This document shows positions 1-10,850 of a stretch of 64,000 nt of DNA, in pieces. How positions within the stretch are numbered: the stretch's first letter is position 1; every line of letters begins with the position of its first letter. The notes under the pieces are model-generated. The model ran no database searches. It saw nothing but the letters and a program-made list of their open reading frames with translations, and was not told where the DNA came from. The translations under genes were made by a program, and so were the position numbers. The DNA is from Monarcha castaneiventris obscurior (lineage: Eukaryota; Chordata; Aves; Passeriformes; Monarchidae): assembly GCA_026261815.1 (NCBI GenBank), contig JAMPIT010000174.1, positions 12,338,001-12,402,000 on the forward strand, written 5' to 3'.

Positions 1-3000
1 ATTTAGATAAAAAGGTTTCCTAAATCTTGAGGATAAACCATGACCACCTGGGAGAAAGGACTTGATTGCCATTTCAAACTTATTGTACACCTTTATATTA
101 CGGCCTTATAAGAGGAGAGCATTCTGTCTTTAATACAGCAGCAGATAAGATTACCTCAACAGGATTACAGGTATATTATGAGATTTATGTGTTACTCATT
201 GCTGGATTATGTTTCAGAGAGCTTGAAGCATAAAAACAAGAAAGACAATTTCTTGAAGGCCAGCATTTAATTATAGACTTATCCAATAATCCATTATTGA
301 ACTGGCTCGTCAAATAGGCTCTGTCCAAAGGATTATACCTAACTGTGCAATTTTTCATTGGATTTAGTTTTAAAGGCTGGCCATAGGTTTTGGACATGAA
401 AGCCGGAGACTGTCAACAAAATGCTCAGATGTTACCTTCAAAGTCTTTAGTAGAACATAAATCTCAGTCAGTTAGTTTGCTGATTATTCTTTGTGATATT
501 CTTTATTTGCTGAGTTTTACAACAAGAATTTCAGGCATTTTAACAGAATCCTCAAAAGAAATTTAACAACCCTATCTAAATCTCTTCAGAAAGGCCAGAA
601 ATATTTATTTTATTACTTTCAGGTAGCTCAATATCTATAACTCATGTCTCTTGAAAATAGGGGAAAACAATACAGAAGCTTGATTATTCTTACAACTTGC
701 CTGACATGAAAAGAGAGCAGACCTTAGAAAAATTGACTGGTCAAATTTACTGTTAGCAAATGGGAACCAATGAAAATACTACACAACTCCTTTGTGACAT
801 ATAGTACAGTAGCATGTCAAAAACCCAAGAGTGGACAGAGAATAGATGAGAAATACACCACTAACTTAACCTCTTCAATTTCTTTATTAAAACAATTCCC
901 CATTTTAGCCCTAAGGTAAATAACAGAACTCCAGTTGCTGGGTAGTGGACAATTAAGCAAAAATCTGCCACTGTATAAATGAAACCAAATCTGTTTGAAT
1001 ATTTGAAACACTTCAATCTAAATAAAATATTTCTGAGAACATTGAAAACTCACTCTCCTTTGACAGATTTCCAGGAAAAATGACTCAGTGCTTTCCAGAA
1101 ATTACAAATTTGCATGTTTGTCTTCTATTTAAGAGAAAGTAGGAGGGCTGCATGAATATCTGGGAATATTCTGTCTTCTTTTCCAGCTGGGAGAAAAATG
1201 CAGAACAATGCATCATCACTAACTTGTCATTCTAACCCAATCTGAAGAAAGGTGCAGTAGAAATGTGGCTTGAATGTGTCTCTCAGAGGTAACACCTCTC
1301 AGAGGCATTCTTGGGTCAGGTATGTACTGACATAGCAACCCTCCCACAGGTCTATTCAACTCATACCTTAAAGCCAGGGCTCCCAAATGTGAATATTCAG
1401 TGTGCTTGAATGACTGAACTGGAAATTTTATTGAAACCTAATGGTGCTTCCTACCATGACAGATAAAATTACAGTTTGCCAAGGGGATGACACAGAACAA
1501 AGGAAAGCTCAAATAATGTGGCTCTTCTGTCAGAAACTGCTTTTAACCTCGAGATAAGTTCACCATTGCCACAAAAGGATGAGCACATGTGAAGATTGAT
1601 AGCATCAGCAGAATAATATGCAAACACTTCGGTCTTTCTGGGATCTTGAGTAATAAAAGCAAGAGTTTCATGGCCTGAACTTTTTCATCTTTAGGGAATG
1701 GTCTGTTTGCACTTGTACATTGTATGCACTAGTTTGTTTAGCCTAAGTTTGTTTGTTTTTTCCTCTACTCCTGAGAGTTCACATCTGTAAGAATAGATGA
1801 GATTACAGTTCTCTATTACACTAGGGAACTTCCTTTGGTTTATCTTGCTGGGACAATAATAAAGACTCCTCTTGAGCACAGTAAAGATCTGTTATAATAT
1901 TCAATGATAAAACATTCTTCCATGTGTTGTTACCCATTTTTCCTTTTGAGAAGTTATATTCTACAGTCTAAAATCACCCTACAAAGTTCACAAGTGAAAG
2001 GATTACTCATTCCCTAAACTTTTGCTCTCTGCTATTGTAAAATTCCATTCTGAATATTGCTTACTGTTTATAGAAACTCTCTGGTGCTAAAAAGTTCACT
2101 AAGAGTTCTAAATTATTAGATCCTGAGATGTAATGTAAGGACATACACATTTTCATTAGAGTTTTTATTGAGTTCCAAAGACCTTAAACAAATTCATAGC
2201 CATAATTTGAAATTGCCATCAAACCTGGAAAATGTTCAAGTCCTAATTTGGATTAATGTTGTGACGTGTGTTGAAAGTTCTCTGAGAGAAGCTTGTTTTG
2301 AGGTATATCTATTTCAAAAAATAGATTTTGGCTTGATAGCTTTCAAAAAATTTCCTAGACCACAAACACAGTAATACACTTATTTTGACCTAGACATAAA
2401 TAAAAAAATTAATTGTGTTCCAATGTGCCATTAAATACAGCTTCTTTGCCATGGCCAACTGGAGATTTTTTTTTTTTTTTTTGTTTTTTTCACTTTTTTC
2501 AGCAAAAGCAAAGACTTGGAGTGGTCTCTACTCTTTTTCCTGTACCTTTGTTTTGCTGAAGGCAACACTGTCAGCTAAGGATGTGAAATGGTTACATGTG
2601 ACAGGCTGAATGTCAGTGTCAGAGCGTGGAGCCTGACCTGGACTTGCAAAGGGAGGCTCATTACAAGCACACTTAGACAGCCTTTCAATCTCTGGTATCA
2701 CTTCACTCAATTCGTAGTTCAAACCAGAATAAGCAAATACCCCTCCAACAGCCTCCCTTGAGTCGCTCTGCAGGGCTGAAGTGTTAAACTGTGCAGCTCT
2801 GTTTTGAGTTTGTTCAGTATTTGTTTAACCTGCAATGCCAGAAACACTATAAATCCCTCATTCGATTTCGCATGTCCCTTTTCATTTAGTAAACCTTCTA
2901 AAGGTCAGAGCAGGCATTCTCCTCCCTGAAAGGCTTGTCCTTTCTTACACTGCACTTCCAGGGTGGGAGATGGGATGAGATGTGGGAACAGCACAAGCCA

Positions 3001-4320
3001 TCAGGAAATACAGATTAGAAGAATAGCCAAGACTAACACACCTGCTAAAATACATGTTCCGGTTATTTTTTCAGTAGCACACCCACTGAAAGCACCAAAA
3101 ACATGTTTGTCATCATCCTTTCGATCTAGGTGTTACAATAGCACTGCATCGCAGGAAATCATAGTTAAGACAATTAAACTCAAACTTGCAGGAAATTTGT
3201 TAAGCATGATAGCTAAAAGATTATTATCTGCAATAATCTGGTTTCAGTAGGTGGATGAAGAACTTGGGCTATCAGTTTTCTGGGAAACTGCATTTACTTT
3301 GTGAGTAACAAAGCTCAGTATGGGAACCTCCACTTGGGAAGGATGGTTCTAAACCCTCTGAATCCACATCAGACACTAAATATCGGCTCTTCATGGGAAC
3401 AGGAATCCTACAGGAAGCTTCTGTGATGATATTTTTATCTCAGATTAATAAATATTGGGTGTAAATGTTAAATAATACCTGTGGTTTAAAATCCTTACAG
3501 CAAAACTAGGCAATATTTGCTTCAGGGCCTTCTGCAAGCTTCAAGTCCTAGTACCCTTGTAAAACCAACGGAAAAACCTCACTTATTTTCTCTGATAGCT
3601 ATTGTCTACAAAGTTTATATCTATTAGAGTAGAATATAATAGAAATATCTAATGTAAGTGAAAAATTAGCTCGTTTCTAGACTATAAAATGATTTTTTAA
3701 AGTATTTATTGGATCAGGAAAAAAATTACCACGAATCAAACCTTCCAGATACAAAATCTTCCCAGGACAAAATAAACCAACATTATTTACCAATGGGAAT
3801 TATACAATCTTCTGTAAGTATGTTTTACATTAGAGTAACTAAGCGGAGAATCAGTGCCTTGGATTCTGATATAAACAGTGCTTTAAAGTGAACACTACTA
3901 GGAAATTAGAAGTCAACAGAGGGATTTGCTTAGATGTTTGTTCTTAGAACAGCTTTCAGAGACAGACAGAAGCCTCATACATAGCAATGGATGAATAGTA
4001 AAGTAACATTTTGTTTCGTTAAAAATTACCTTGTCATAGTATTTAGAGATTTGTTCCAGATTATTTTGTAATAAATGTAGGAATTCCAATTTGGAAACAA
4101 AAGTAATCTTCAGATGAGATGAAGTATATATACTCATTTCCAAAACTAGATTTCTGGAACTTTTCCTTAGGACTATCTCATTTTTCACAAGATTATTATT
4201 ACAAAAGTGTTTACTGGACTAGATATTAGTGTCTTTGTTTCAAAATAATGGACTTCTTAGACATTTTGCTCTGTATTACTTTCTGATGACACACTTTTTA
4301 TAAACCAGAATCTTTTCTGT
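1..4320. other. Unique non-coding sequence, no gene seen
   Basis: AT-rich, CpG-poor sequence with frequent stops in all frames. Open frames do not exceed about 95 codons (2963-3250, +) and encode nothing I recognise. No CR1, LTR or tRNA-like sequence is visible. The only simple repeat of note is the T tract at 2466-2499. The stretch from about 2760 to 2960 is somewhat less AT-biased but carries no motif I can name. A splice-like segment on the minus strand (1054-1124) is treated under findings. It reads as intron or intergenic DNA. Confidence 0.7.
2466..2499. repeat. Poly(T) tract
   Basis: Seventeen T, one G, seven T, then CAC and six T. This is a plain homopolymer-rich tract in a unique context. 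No retroposon body is recognisable next to it on either strand, so I do not read it as the tail of an insertion. Confidence 0.9.
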
Positions 4321-4400
4321 CAAGCAAAGGATTTCTGTCACCAGAATCAACTCAAGTGAAAGAGGAATTAAAAAAAAAAATCACAGAAATCCTTTGCTTG
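4321..4400. repeat. Perfect 18-bp inverted repeat with 44-nt spacer
   Basis: The left arm (4321-4338) reads CAAGCAAAGGATTTCTGT. The right arm (4383-4400) is its exact reverse complement. The 44-nt spacer holds an 11-A run at 4370-4380. RNA from either strand could fold into an 18-bp uninterrupted stem. No flanking target duplication or transposase-related sequence is visible, and the arms match no terminal repeat I can name. It could be a small foldback element, a local inverted duplication, or a hairpin RNA precursor. The perfect pairing suggests a recent origin or a constraint, but function is inference only. Confidence 0.85.
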
Positions 4401-4542
4401 GTGTGGCTATTGTTGGAGCATAAAAAATGGAATAAAATATTTCAATCCCAAAAATTTTCATAGGCTACTTTAGACCACAGTACTTGCAGAACTTCATGGT
4501 AACTCGCTTATTTCTGCCATTTCATGTCTGTTTTTTAAACAG

Positions 4543-5131
4543 AATGGAGGAAGCCAGCTCTATCCTGGGCTGCATCACAAGAAGCATAAGAGGTCAAAGG
4601 GAGGTGACTCTGACGCTCTGCTCAACTCTGGTGAGACCTCTGGAGTTCTGTGTCTAGTTCTGGGGTCCTCAGCACAAGGAAGGATGTTAACCTTTTGGAA
4701 CAAATCCAGAGGGGGCAACAAGTGGATCAGAGGGCTGGAGCACCTCTCGTATGAGGAAATGCTGAGAGAATATGTATTTTTCAGCCTGGAGAAGAGAAGG
4801 TTCCAGAGAGATGCTATTACAAGAAAGATGAGGACAGACTTTTAGCAGGGCTTGTTGTGATAGGAGTGATGATTTTAAACTAGAGACGGGTTGATTCAGG
4901 TAAGATAAAAGAAAGATTTTGGGGTTTTTTTTACAATAAGGTGGTAAAACATTGGAACTGGTTGTCCAGAGAGGTGGTGAATGTCCCATCCCCAGCAACA
5001 TTCAAGGTCAGGCTGGACTGGGATCTGAGCAGCCTGGTCCAGTGGAAGGTGCCCCTGCTTATTGCAGGGGGGTTGGGCTAGATGAACTTCAAAAGTCCCT
5101 TCCAACCCAGACTACTGTGTGATTCCATGAA
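4543..5131 (+). mobile_element. CR1 LINE, 5'-truncated 3' portion
   Basis: Chicken repeat 1 non-LTR retrotransposon fragment in sense orientation. It shows the hallmark order of the CR1 3' half: the CTGGGCTGCATCA segment near 4567, AGAGGGCTGGAGCACCTCTC near 4729, TTCAGCCTGGAGAAGAGAAGG at 4780-4800, TTCAAGGTCAGGCTGGACTGG near 5002, the GGTTGGGCTAGATGA box near 5070, CCCTTCCAACCCAGAC near 5098, and a decayed ATTCCATGA terminal motif. It is about 590 bp against roughly 4.5 kb for a full CR1, the usual 5' truncation. Compared with the family consensus as I know it, about 35-45 nt are missing near 4812-4822, where GAGAGATGCTATTAC runs straight into AAGAAAGATG. It has no intact ORF and is long dead. 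The open frames on the minus strand here (4687-5001, 4896-5105) are only the antisense of the element. Confidence 0.95.
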
Positions 5132-6685
5132 GAGTGGAAAACCTGAATTAGCTTTTATAAATTGAAAGAAAAGGTCACTTTTCTGGCTGGTTTTAGTGTC
5201 CCTTTCACCAGGTTTTCATCAAAGGTCAAGTTACCCTTAGTTCCTCTGTGACGTTAGAAACGTATCTTTTCATTCGTCAGTCTTAATTTCTCATATGCAA
5301 AATGATGGTTAATAGATTTGCCTTTTATATCTATTTAAATTTAGTTTCTGGGACAGAGAATACACATTTTTGTAAGTAGACTTACAGTCAGAAGACTGAA
5401 AGGACTCCAACTTGAAAATTTTCCCATAAGAGAAATAAAATGTAGCAGCCTCTAAATGAATGATATCTTAAGATAAATTACTTTTTAATGAAATAAATAT
5501 CTAATTATGTGAGTATTCAGCATCCTCTTTTGCCTAATATAGATTATCAAAATACATAGAATGCAAAATAAAATTTAAATAAAAGTCACATTAAGAATTA
5601 AAGGTAAAACACCAAAATGTGCTCCTTCAGTATTCAGGCAAATGTATTTGAAAAAAAAAAAAAAAAGTAGTACTGCAGTGCATAGGTGCATACAAAAACA
5701 TCATGCAGCTTTACAATAAAACAATAAAACAACATAAAACTTTAGAGGAAAAACTACATTTTATTCTCCAAAATAGTTCACAGACTTTTTTTTTTCCTGA
5801 TATCTTATGCAACTGAATCCTATTTATACTCCTCCAGTACCATCTGTAGTTTTGGAATTGTGCAGGGCAATTGTGAGACAGCTTTGACATCTGCTTGAGC
5901 CTAAAAAGTTTCTTGCTCATTCATCCCTGTTAAATAAAGAATGATTCCTTGGACTTCTGAAGAGAAGCCTGGCCCTCAGCAAATTTCTGCTTTACCAACT
6001 TGTTTAAACATGCATCCTGAAAATCTGGCAAGAGTACATCACTTGTTAAAATGCCTGCACAAGTGATCAGCAAAGGAAGGGATTTAGGCATGCATGTAAG
6101 TGGCTATTAGGCTGCAGAGATTTCCCCAGACTTTGTTTTAGAAATTCCTTTGCTGTCATCAGAAGTTGAATTTACTCCCAGCAACTGGGGATGCCCTGTT
6201 GTTTTCTATCCCAAATGAATGACTCACAAGAATCTGTTCAGTATATCTCTACCCAGACACAACCTCATGCACCAGGGCAAAAGGGGGCAAGGGTTAGAGA
6301 AGTAAGGGTGTGGGGGGTTGAAATGTCAATGATTCCAGTCATCCGATAAAAAACCTTGTAATAAAAGTTAGGTGAAGGAAAAAAAAAGCTGGCACTGGTT
6401 GACAAAGATGACTAAAGCATAGAACTAATCTTGGAGTAATTCTAATAATTTCTATTTTGTCTGACTCTGGAAAGCCCCAAGGTCCTGAAGGAAATCTAAG
6501 TAGACCCCCAAAATGTGTTCCACCTCTAAAGGAATGAGACACTTCCTTACTGCTGCTTTTTATCAGTATCGTGTCCAATGACTCCCCTAGGTGAGGCAAA
6601 ATACTTTGGTGCTGTAATTGTAATTACAATTTTGGTCCAGGAAAGAGAGGCAGAAGCTGAAGGGTGAGACCCTTTCCATGCCCTC

Positions 6686-6712
6686 AAAAAAAAAAAAAAA
6701 CAAAAAAAAAAA
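6686..6712. repeat. Interrupted poly(A) tract
   Basis: Fifteen A, one C, eleven A. No SINE or processed-pseudogene body is recognised upstream on the + strand, so it is probably a simple homopolymer expansion. Confidence 0.9.
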
Positions 6713-7154
6713 CAGAGCAGATCAAGGGAAACCAGGATACTGTGAATATATTGTCAAAAAAACCTGCTCTGCTGGAGTGACTGTAATATGGAAAGCCTAA
6801 GGAGACTGCTACAGTGCAAATGAGCCCTCAGCGCTGCTTAAATTGAAGCTGGAGTTACTGTTTACTCTGGAAATATCCCTGGAACAGAAAGGGACAGTGA
6901 AGGCACAAAGCCATTGTAGTCTTTGCACTTCCAGACCTGGAAACTCTGTTTCATTTAGCATTACAGCTCAAAATATAACCCAGGCATGATGGAATGAGGG
7001 AATGTAGGGAGAGGAGAAACTAGAAAAGGAATTCATACATTCAGTTGGACAGTGACTGATGAGGTGTCTGAATCTAAAGGCAAAAGAGTATTTGATAATG
7101 CAGTTTTAAAGTTGAAAAACTTTGCAAGGCCTCTCGTCAACTCTTTAACCCTCA

Positions 7155-7174
7155 AAATAAATAAATAAATAAAA
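7155..7174. repeat. (AAAT)n microsatellite
   Basis: About five tandem AAAT units in a short, near-perfect tract. Probably length-polymorphic. No other content. Confidence 0.85.
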
Positions 7175-8264
7175 CTTCTAAAAACTGCCTTAGATAAGAT
7201 TTCAGGCAAAAAAGAGCACATTAATGCTGTGTAGTGGGTTTGGTTTTAATGGTCTCAACTAAAGTAGTAATGAAAACACATTTACACATGTTTAGTAATT
7301 AATGCCATAAAGTATTCACACACAGACAATGGTGGGACTGTAATTATGTCTCTCCCAGTCTGTCTGTGTAACTATTTTTACCATATGACCTTTCTTCTTT
7401 TTTTTTTTCTCAATAATCAAAAGTTTGGCTTTTAATAGTTCCAATTACAACTTATTATGCCAAGATTTTCCAATAGTTGAAATAATTATCCAGCACTCTG
7501 TTCTAATAAATTTAATTCTTTTTTGTCGAGTGTGCTGCACATATGAAGCAAATTATATGAGCTGTTGCCTTCTGTTTCTATACTTGTTGATAAAGATGAC
7601 TGAAGTAGATCCTCATTTCAGTTTAATTCCCTGTCTTCTACCCCATGCTGTCTATGGTATTGGGTCAAAATTCATTCTTAGTAAATAGAATTCTCTCAGA
7701 ATACCAGATTAGAGAGGGCTATATATAGGAAGAAGCACACAAAAATCTAACACAAATCTTCCTATGTGAAAAGCAGATTGAAAGTTTTTTGATATTTGAC
7801 ATGTATGTTTAGTACAGCCCACATTGGACTTAGAATATTTGACAAAAATTAACACACTACTAAGAAATGTAATGTAATTATTGCATTTCTATCACCTTGT
7901 GTTGCTATACATTAATTATTTAGTGTAAAATATCTTATTGGAATGCAGCATTCATCACTTCAGAGTTGTGGTCTTATAGATGGTCTTTAGGGACATGTAT
8001 TCTACTAGTGTCTAATCCCATTCCTCCTCACTGAAAGGAGCTGCTCCAACATAGGTTTTTGTAGCTGCAACAGACATGTTATTAAACCTCTTTTCTTTGA
8101 CTAAAAGGTTTTATTACAATTCTGACTGGATTTAGCTGAGATGGAAAGTAATCAAGCTACTGTAGTAAATTCAAAACTGTGCCTAGCATGGAAGTATTAA
8201 TATCCACTGTAGCACTGCAGAAACTCTTTCTCTTTATCCTTTAATTCATCCAATTCTTTTTTGG

Positions 8265-8510
8265 CTTGCGCTGGCGAGAGTTTTCCTGGCTCTTTATGGA
8301 TCATTTAAGAGGAAATGTTGAATTCTACTGGAGTCTGGAGCCAGAGTATTTTGGCTCTCTGCTCTTGAGCTGTAGGAAAGGAGATTCATTGCCACAGCCT
8401 TAGCGTGAGCCCATCTCTTTGGCGTCCAACACCTTCCGTGTGTTGCTGCAGGCTGTGCTGCCACCCGCACTCCTCTGAGCCTGCCGGGTGCCCCTCTGCT
8501 GTGCAACACT
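8265..8510. other. Small GC- and CpG-richer patch
   Basis: A local departure from the AT-rich background. CpG dinucleotides cluster at about 8269, 8274, 8404, 8423, 8437, 8466 and 8485, while most kilobases around have almost none. It is far too small and GC-poor for a CpG island. An open frame of 71 codons runs on the minus strand (8294-8509), with an Arg/Ala-rich peptide I do not recognise. It could be a fragment of an unrecognised insertion, a small regulatory element or chance. A TAATTG homeodomain core follows at about 8518. Confidence 0.4.
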
Positions 8511-8848
8511 GCTGAGATTAATTGATTTGAAAATACAGTCTGTCTACAAAAGTCAGGAGACCACTATTCCTAACATAAGCTCTGAACTGCCAACTCATTT
8601 TGCATTTCAAGCTTAGTAGGAGTGTGGCAGCAGCAGAATTAAATATAAAGAGTTTACTACTGCATTGCATCCATGATTCCTACTGCAGTGCTGCTGTAGA
8701 AATATACTATGAACACAGAAATAATATACATTTCAAGGGAATCTCACTAAAAATCTGGGATAAAACGTGTTTAGATCAAATTTGAAGGGATAACAACTAA
8801 TCATTTTTGTTGGACATATGACTCTGTTGTCCACCACGTGTTTTTCAA

Positions 8849-8955
8849 TACCTCCCAGAATAATCTTTCCCATGATTTTACTGGGCACTCAGTGAGACTG
8901 ACAGGGGTCCTCGTTCTTGCCCTTCTTGAAAATTCGACAACGTAAGCCAGCTACC
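8849..8955 (-). mobile_element. CR1 LINE reverse-transcriptase fragment, decayed
   Basis: Read on the minus strand, this matches the well-known start of the CR1 reverse-transcriptase domain. A KKGK-x-ED stretch is followed by VSLT and then, after a one-base frameshift, VPxKIMxKIILG. The segment that should lie between ED and PVSL (the GNYR part of the family motif) is missing, a deletion of about 15 nt. The fragment is only about 105 bp with no neighbouring CR1 sequence that I can follow, so it is a very old relic. It is an ORF2 piece, unlike the other CR1 fragments here, which are all 3' ends. Confidence 0.85.
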
Positions 8956-10773
8956 ACTCAGCCTAACTCTCAGTATTTCTTTCTACCTATTTCTCTTCTG
9001 TCATCTTTCCACATACATTTGATTTTCCCTGAGGCCTTAAACATCTGGCAGGACTCATAAAAGCTTTAATGAGTCAGAAATAAGTCAGAAGACATTTGCA
9101 ACTTGTAAAAGCATCCTCTAGATTCAAATTGATGGCATCTTTGTAGTCAATCTGCTAACTGGCTTGTATTCAACAACAAGCTATTTATTAAGAGAGAATT
9201 CCCCACTGTGTATTTTGTTATCCCAGCAATAACAGGAATGTGCCATTGAGTGTCTAATATTAATTGTCTGTCTATATATATTACATAGGTAAATGTGACC
9301 AGTTTTTAAACTGTCCTGTTGCACAGATAGAGAGCAGACTAAACCTTCAGCTGATATAAAGTGGTGTATCTCCCCTGATTTCTGAGGCTCTTCCTTGAAA
9401 ACTGTGATGAAAATTCACAGAAACTTCACTGATTTTAGTGGACTTAATCTGAATTCATGCCAGCTCAACAGATGAGAATAGGTTATGGATTTTTTGTATT
9501 TCTCTGGAAACTAAAATTAAGTTAAAAAATTAATTACAAATATTTGGAGACAGGAGAATATTTATAATTTCTCTGTAAAGTAAATGGCTTTTTTTTGCCA
9601 TTTTATGATTGTGGATGATGATAGAGCTCATGAGGAAATAAATACATAACCAGAGACCTCAAATCAGAATGCCTGCAGCCTTTGCAGTAGGGAGAAAAAT
9701 TAAGATTTACCAGGTGCTCTGAAGCCTGGAATTTCTTCTTGTTTCAGTGCCTGAAATGTCTTAAATATTTGGAAACATTGTTGGATTTGGTTTCCCAGTT
9801 TTTCACATGACAGAAATATAATATCTTTTTATGGTAGATATATCATTAAAACTTTAAGTACTTGGAGCTACAATGAGGACAATCAACTGGTTTAGGATGT
9901 TTCAATTGACCATATATCTCTTATCTAGGTGAATTATGCTAAAAGCAGTAGCAGTGATATATTTTCTGTATTGAACTGGTATGAACTAGAAAAATCTTAG
10001 ATTGCTGGGGGGTTTTATATGTATAATTATTGTAATTTTTTTATATGTAATTACAGTTACAGATACTCTTCATTGATGAAATTATCACAATTAATGTAAT
10101 TTCTACATTACTAACATTACTGCATTTGTCTATTAGTTTTCTTGTCAGCTATTATTGTGAAAAGTAGATTTTTATAGGTAATATCTTTGTAGTGATAATA
10201 TCCACATGTATAAGGTAATAGAGAAATTAAGATCTGCAGAACTCCTTACAGCAACTGTGTCAAGTCCGCATGAAAACCGTAAGTTATTTACACCTGAAGA
10301 GAAGGAATACTCAAAGATGACTAAATGCATTCTAATGTAGCTTTGTCCACATGCAAAATTGTAACCTTAATTTTAATTTTTCTCCTGAGAATAGTTTTGT
10401 TAGGTGTTGAAAAATGAAGTACTGAAAAATCTACGCAAGAAGGGAAATAGAATCATGTGCATAGTTTTGATTTCAGCAGGTCGGTAGCTTTTGGCTGCAT
10501 CTGTTTCTTAATCAATAATTTAAATCAGCAGCTGAAACCACTATTTATCTGAATGTTAATAACCATTTAGTTGCCCTGTTTTTTTACATCATTAGTTTTT
10601 GACACATTGTTAGGTTAAGAACTGTGTGGAGTCTGCCCATTTTTAATGGATAAACCATTGTGGTGGGTGTTTGTGGAACAGGGAAGGGGATAGTGAATTA
10701 GGTGTGCATTCCTACAGCTCAGAGGTGTGTGGAGATGGAGTCTACCTCCAAGCAAGGAGATTTTTTTATTTCC
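8956..10773. other. Unique non-coding sequence, no gene seen
   Basis: AT-rich sequence with short AT stretches such as 10015-10050. Stops are frequent in all frames. No repeat family or RNA gene is recognised. Confidence 0.7.
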
Positions 10774-10850
10774 AGGGAATCACAGAACCATTTATGTTGG
10801 AAAATCCTCTGGAGATCATCTAGTCTAACCCTCCTGCTTATTCCTTGGTT
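10774..10850 (-). mobile_element. CR1 LINE 3' end, short degraded fragment
   Basis: The sequence GGAATCACAGAACCATTTAT, then GTTGGAAAA, GGAGATCATCTAGTCTAACC and CTCCTG, is the reverse complement of the extreme 3' end of CR1, the region before its terminal ATTCTRTGA octamers. Only about 75 bp remain. Beyond about 10850 the similarity fades into unique sequence. The element is antisense to the window and non-functional. Confidence 0.75.

Larger units (their letters stand above)
5132..8264. other. Unique non-coding sequence with A-rich tracts
   Basis: No gene or dispersed repeat is recognised. It contains a run of 16 A (5651-5666), a 16-bp perfect palindrome AATTGTAATTACAATT (6616-6631), an interrupted poly(A) tract (6686-6712), an AAAT microsatellite (7155-7174) and 11 T (7398-7408). 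Open frames stay under 90 codons and look random. Confidence 0.7.
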
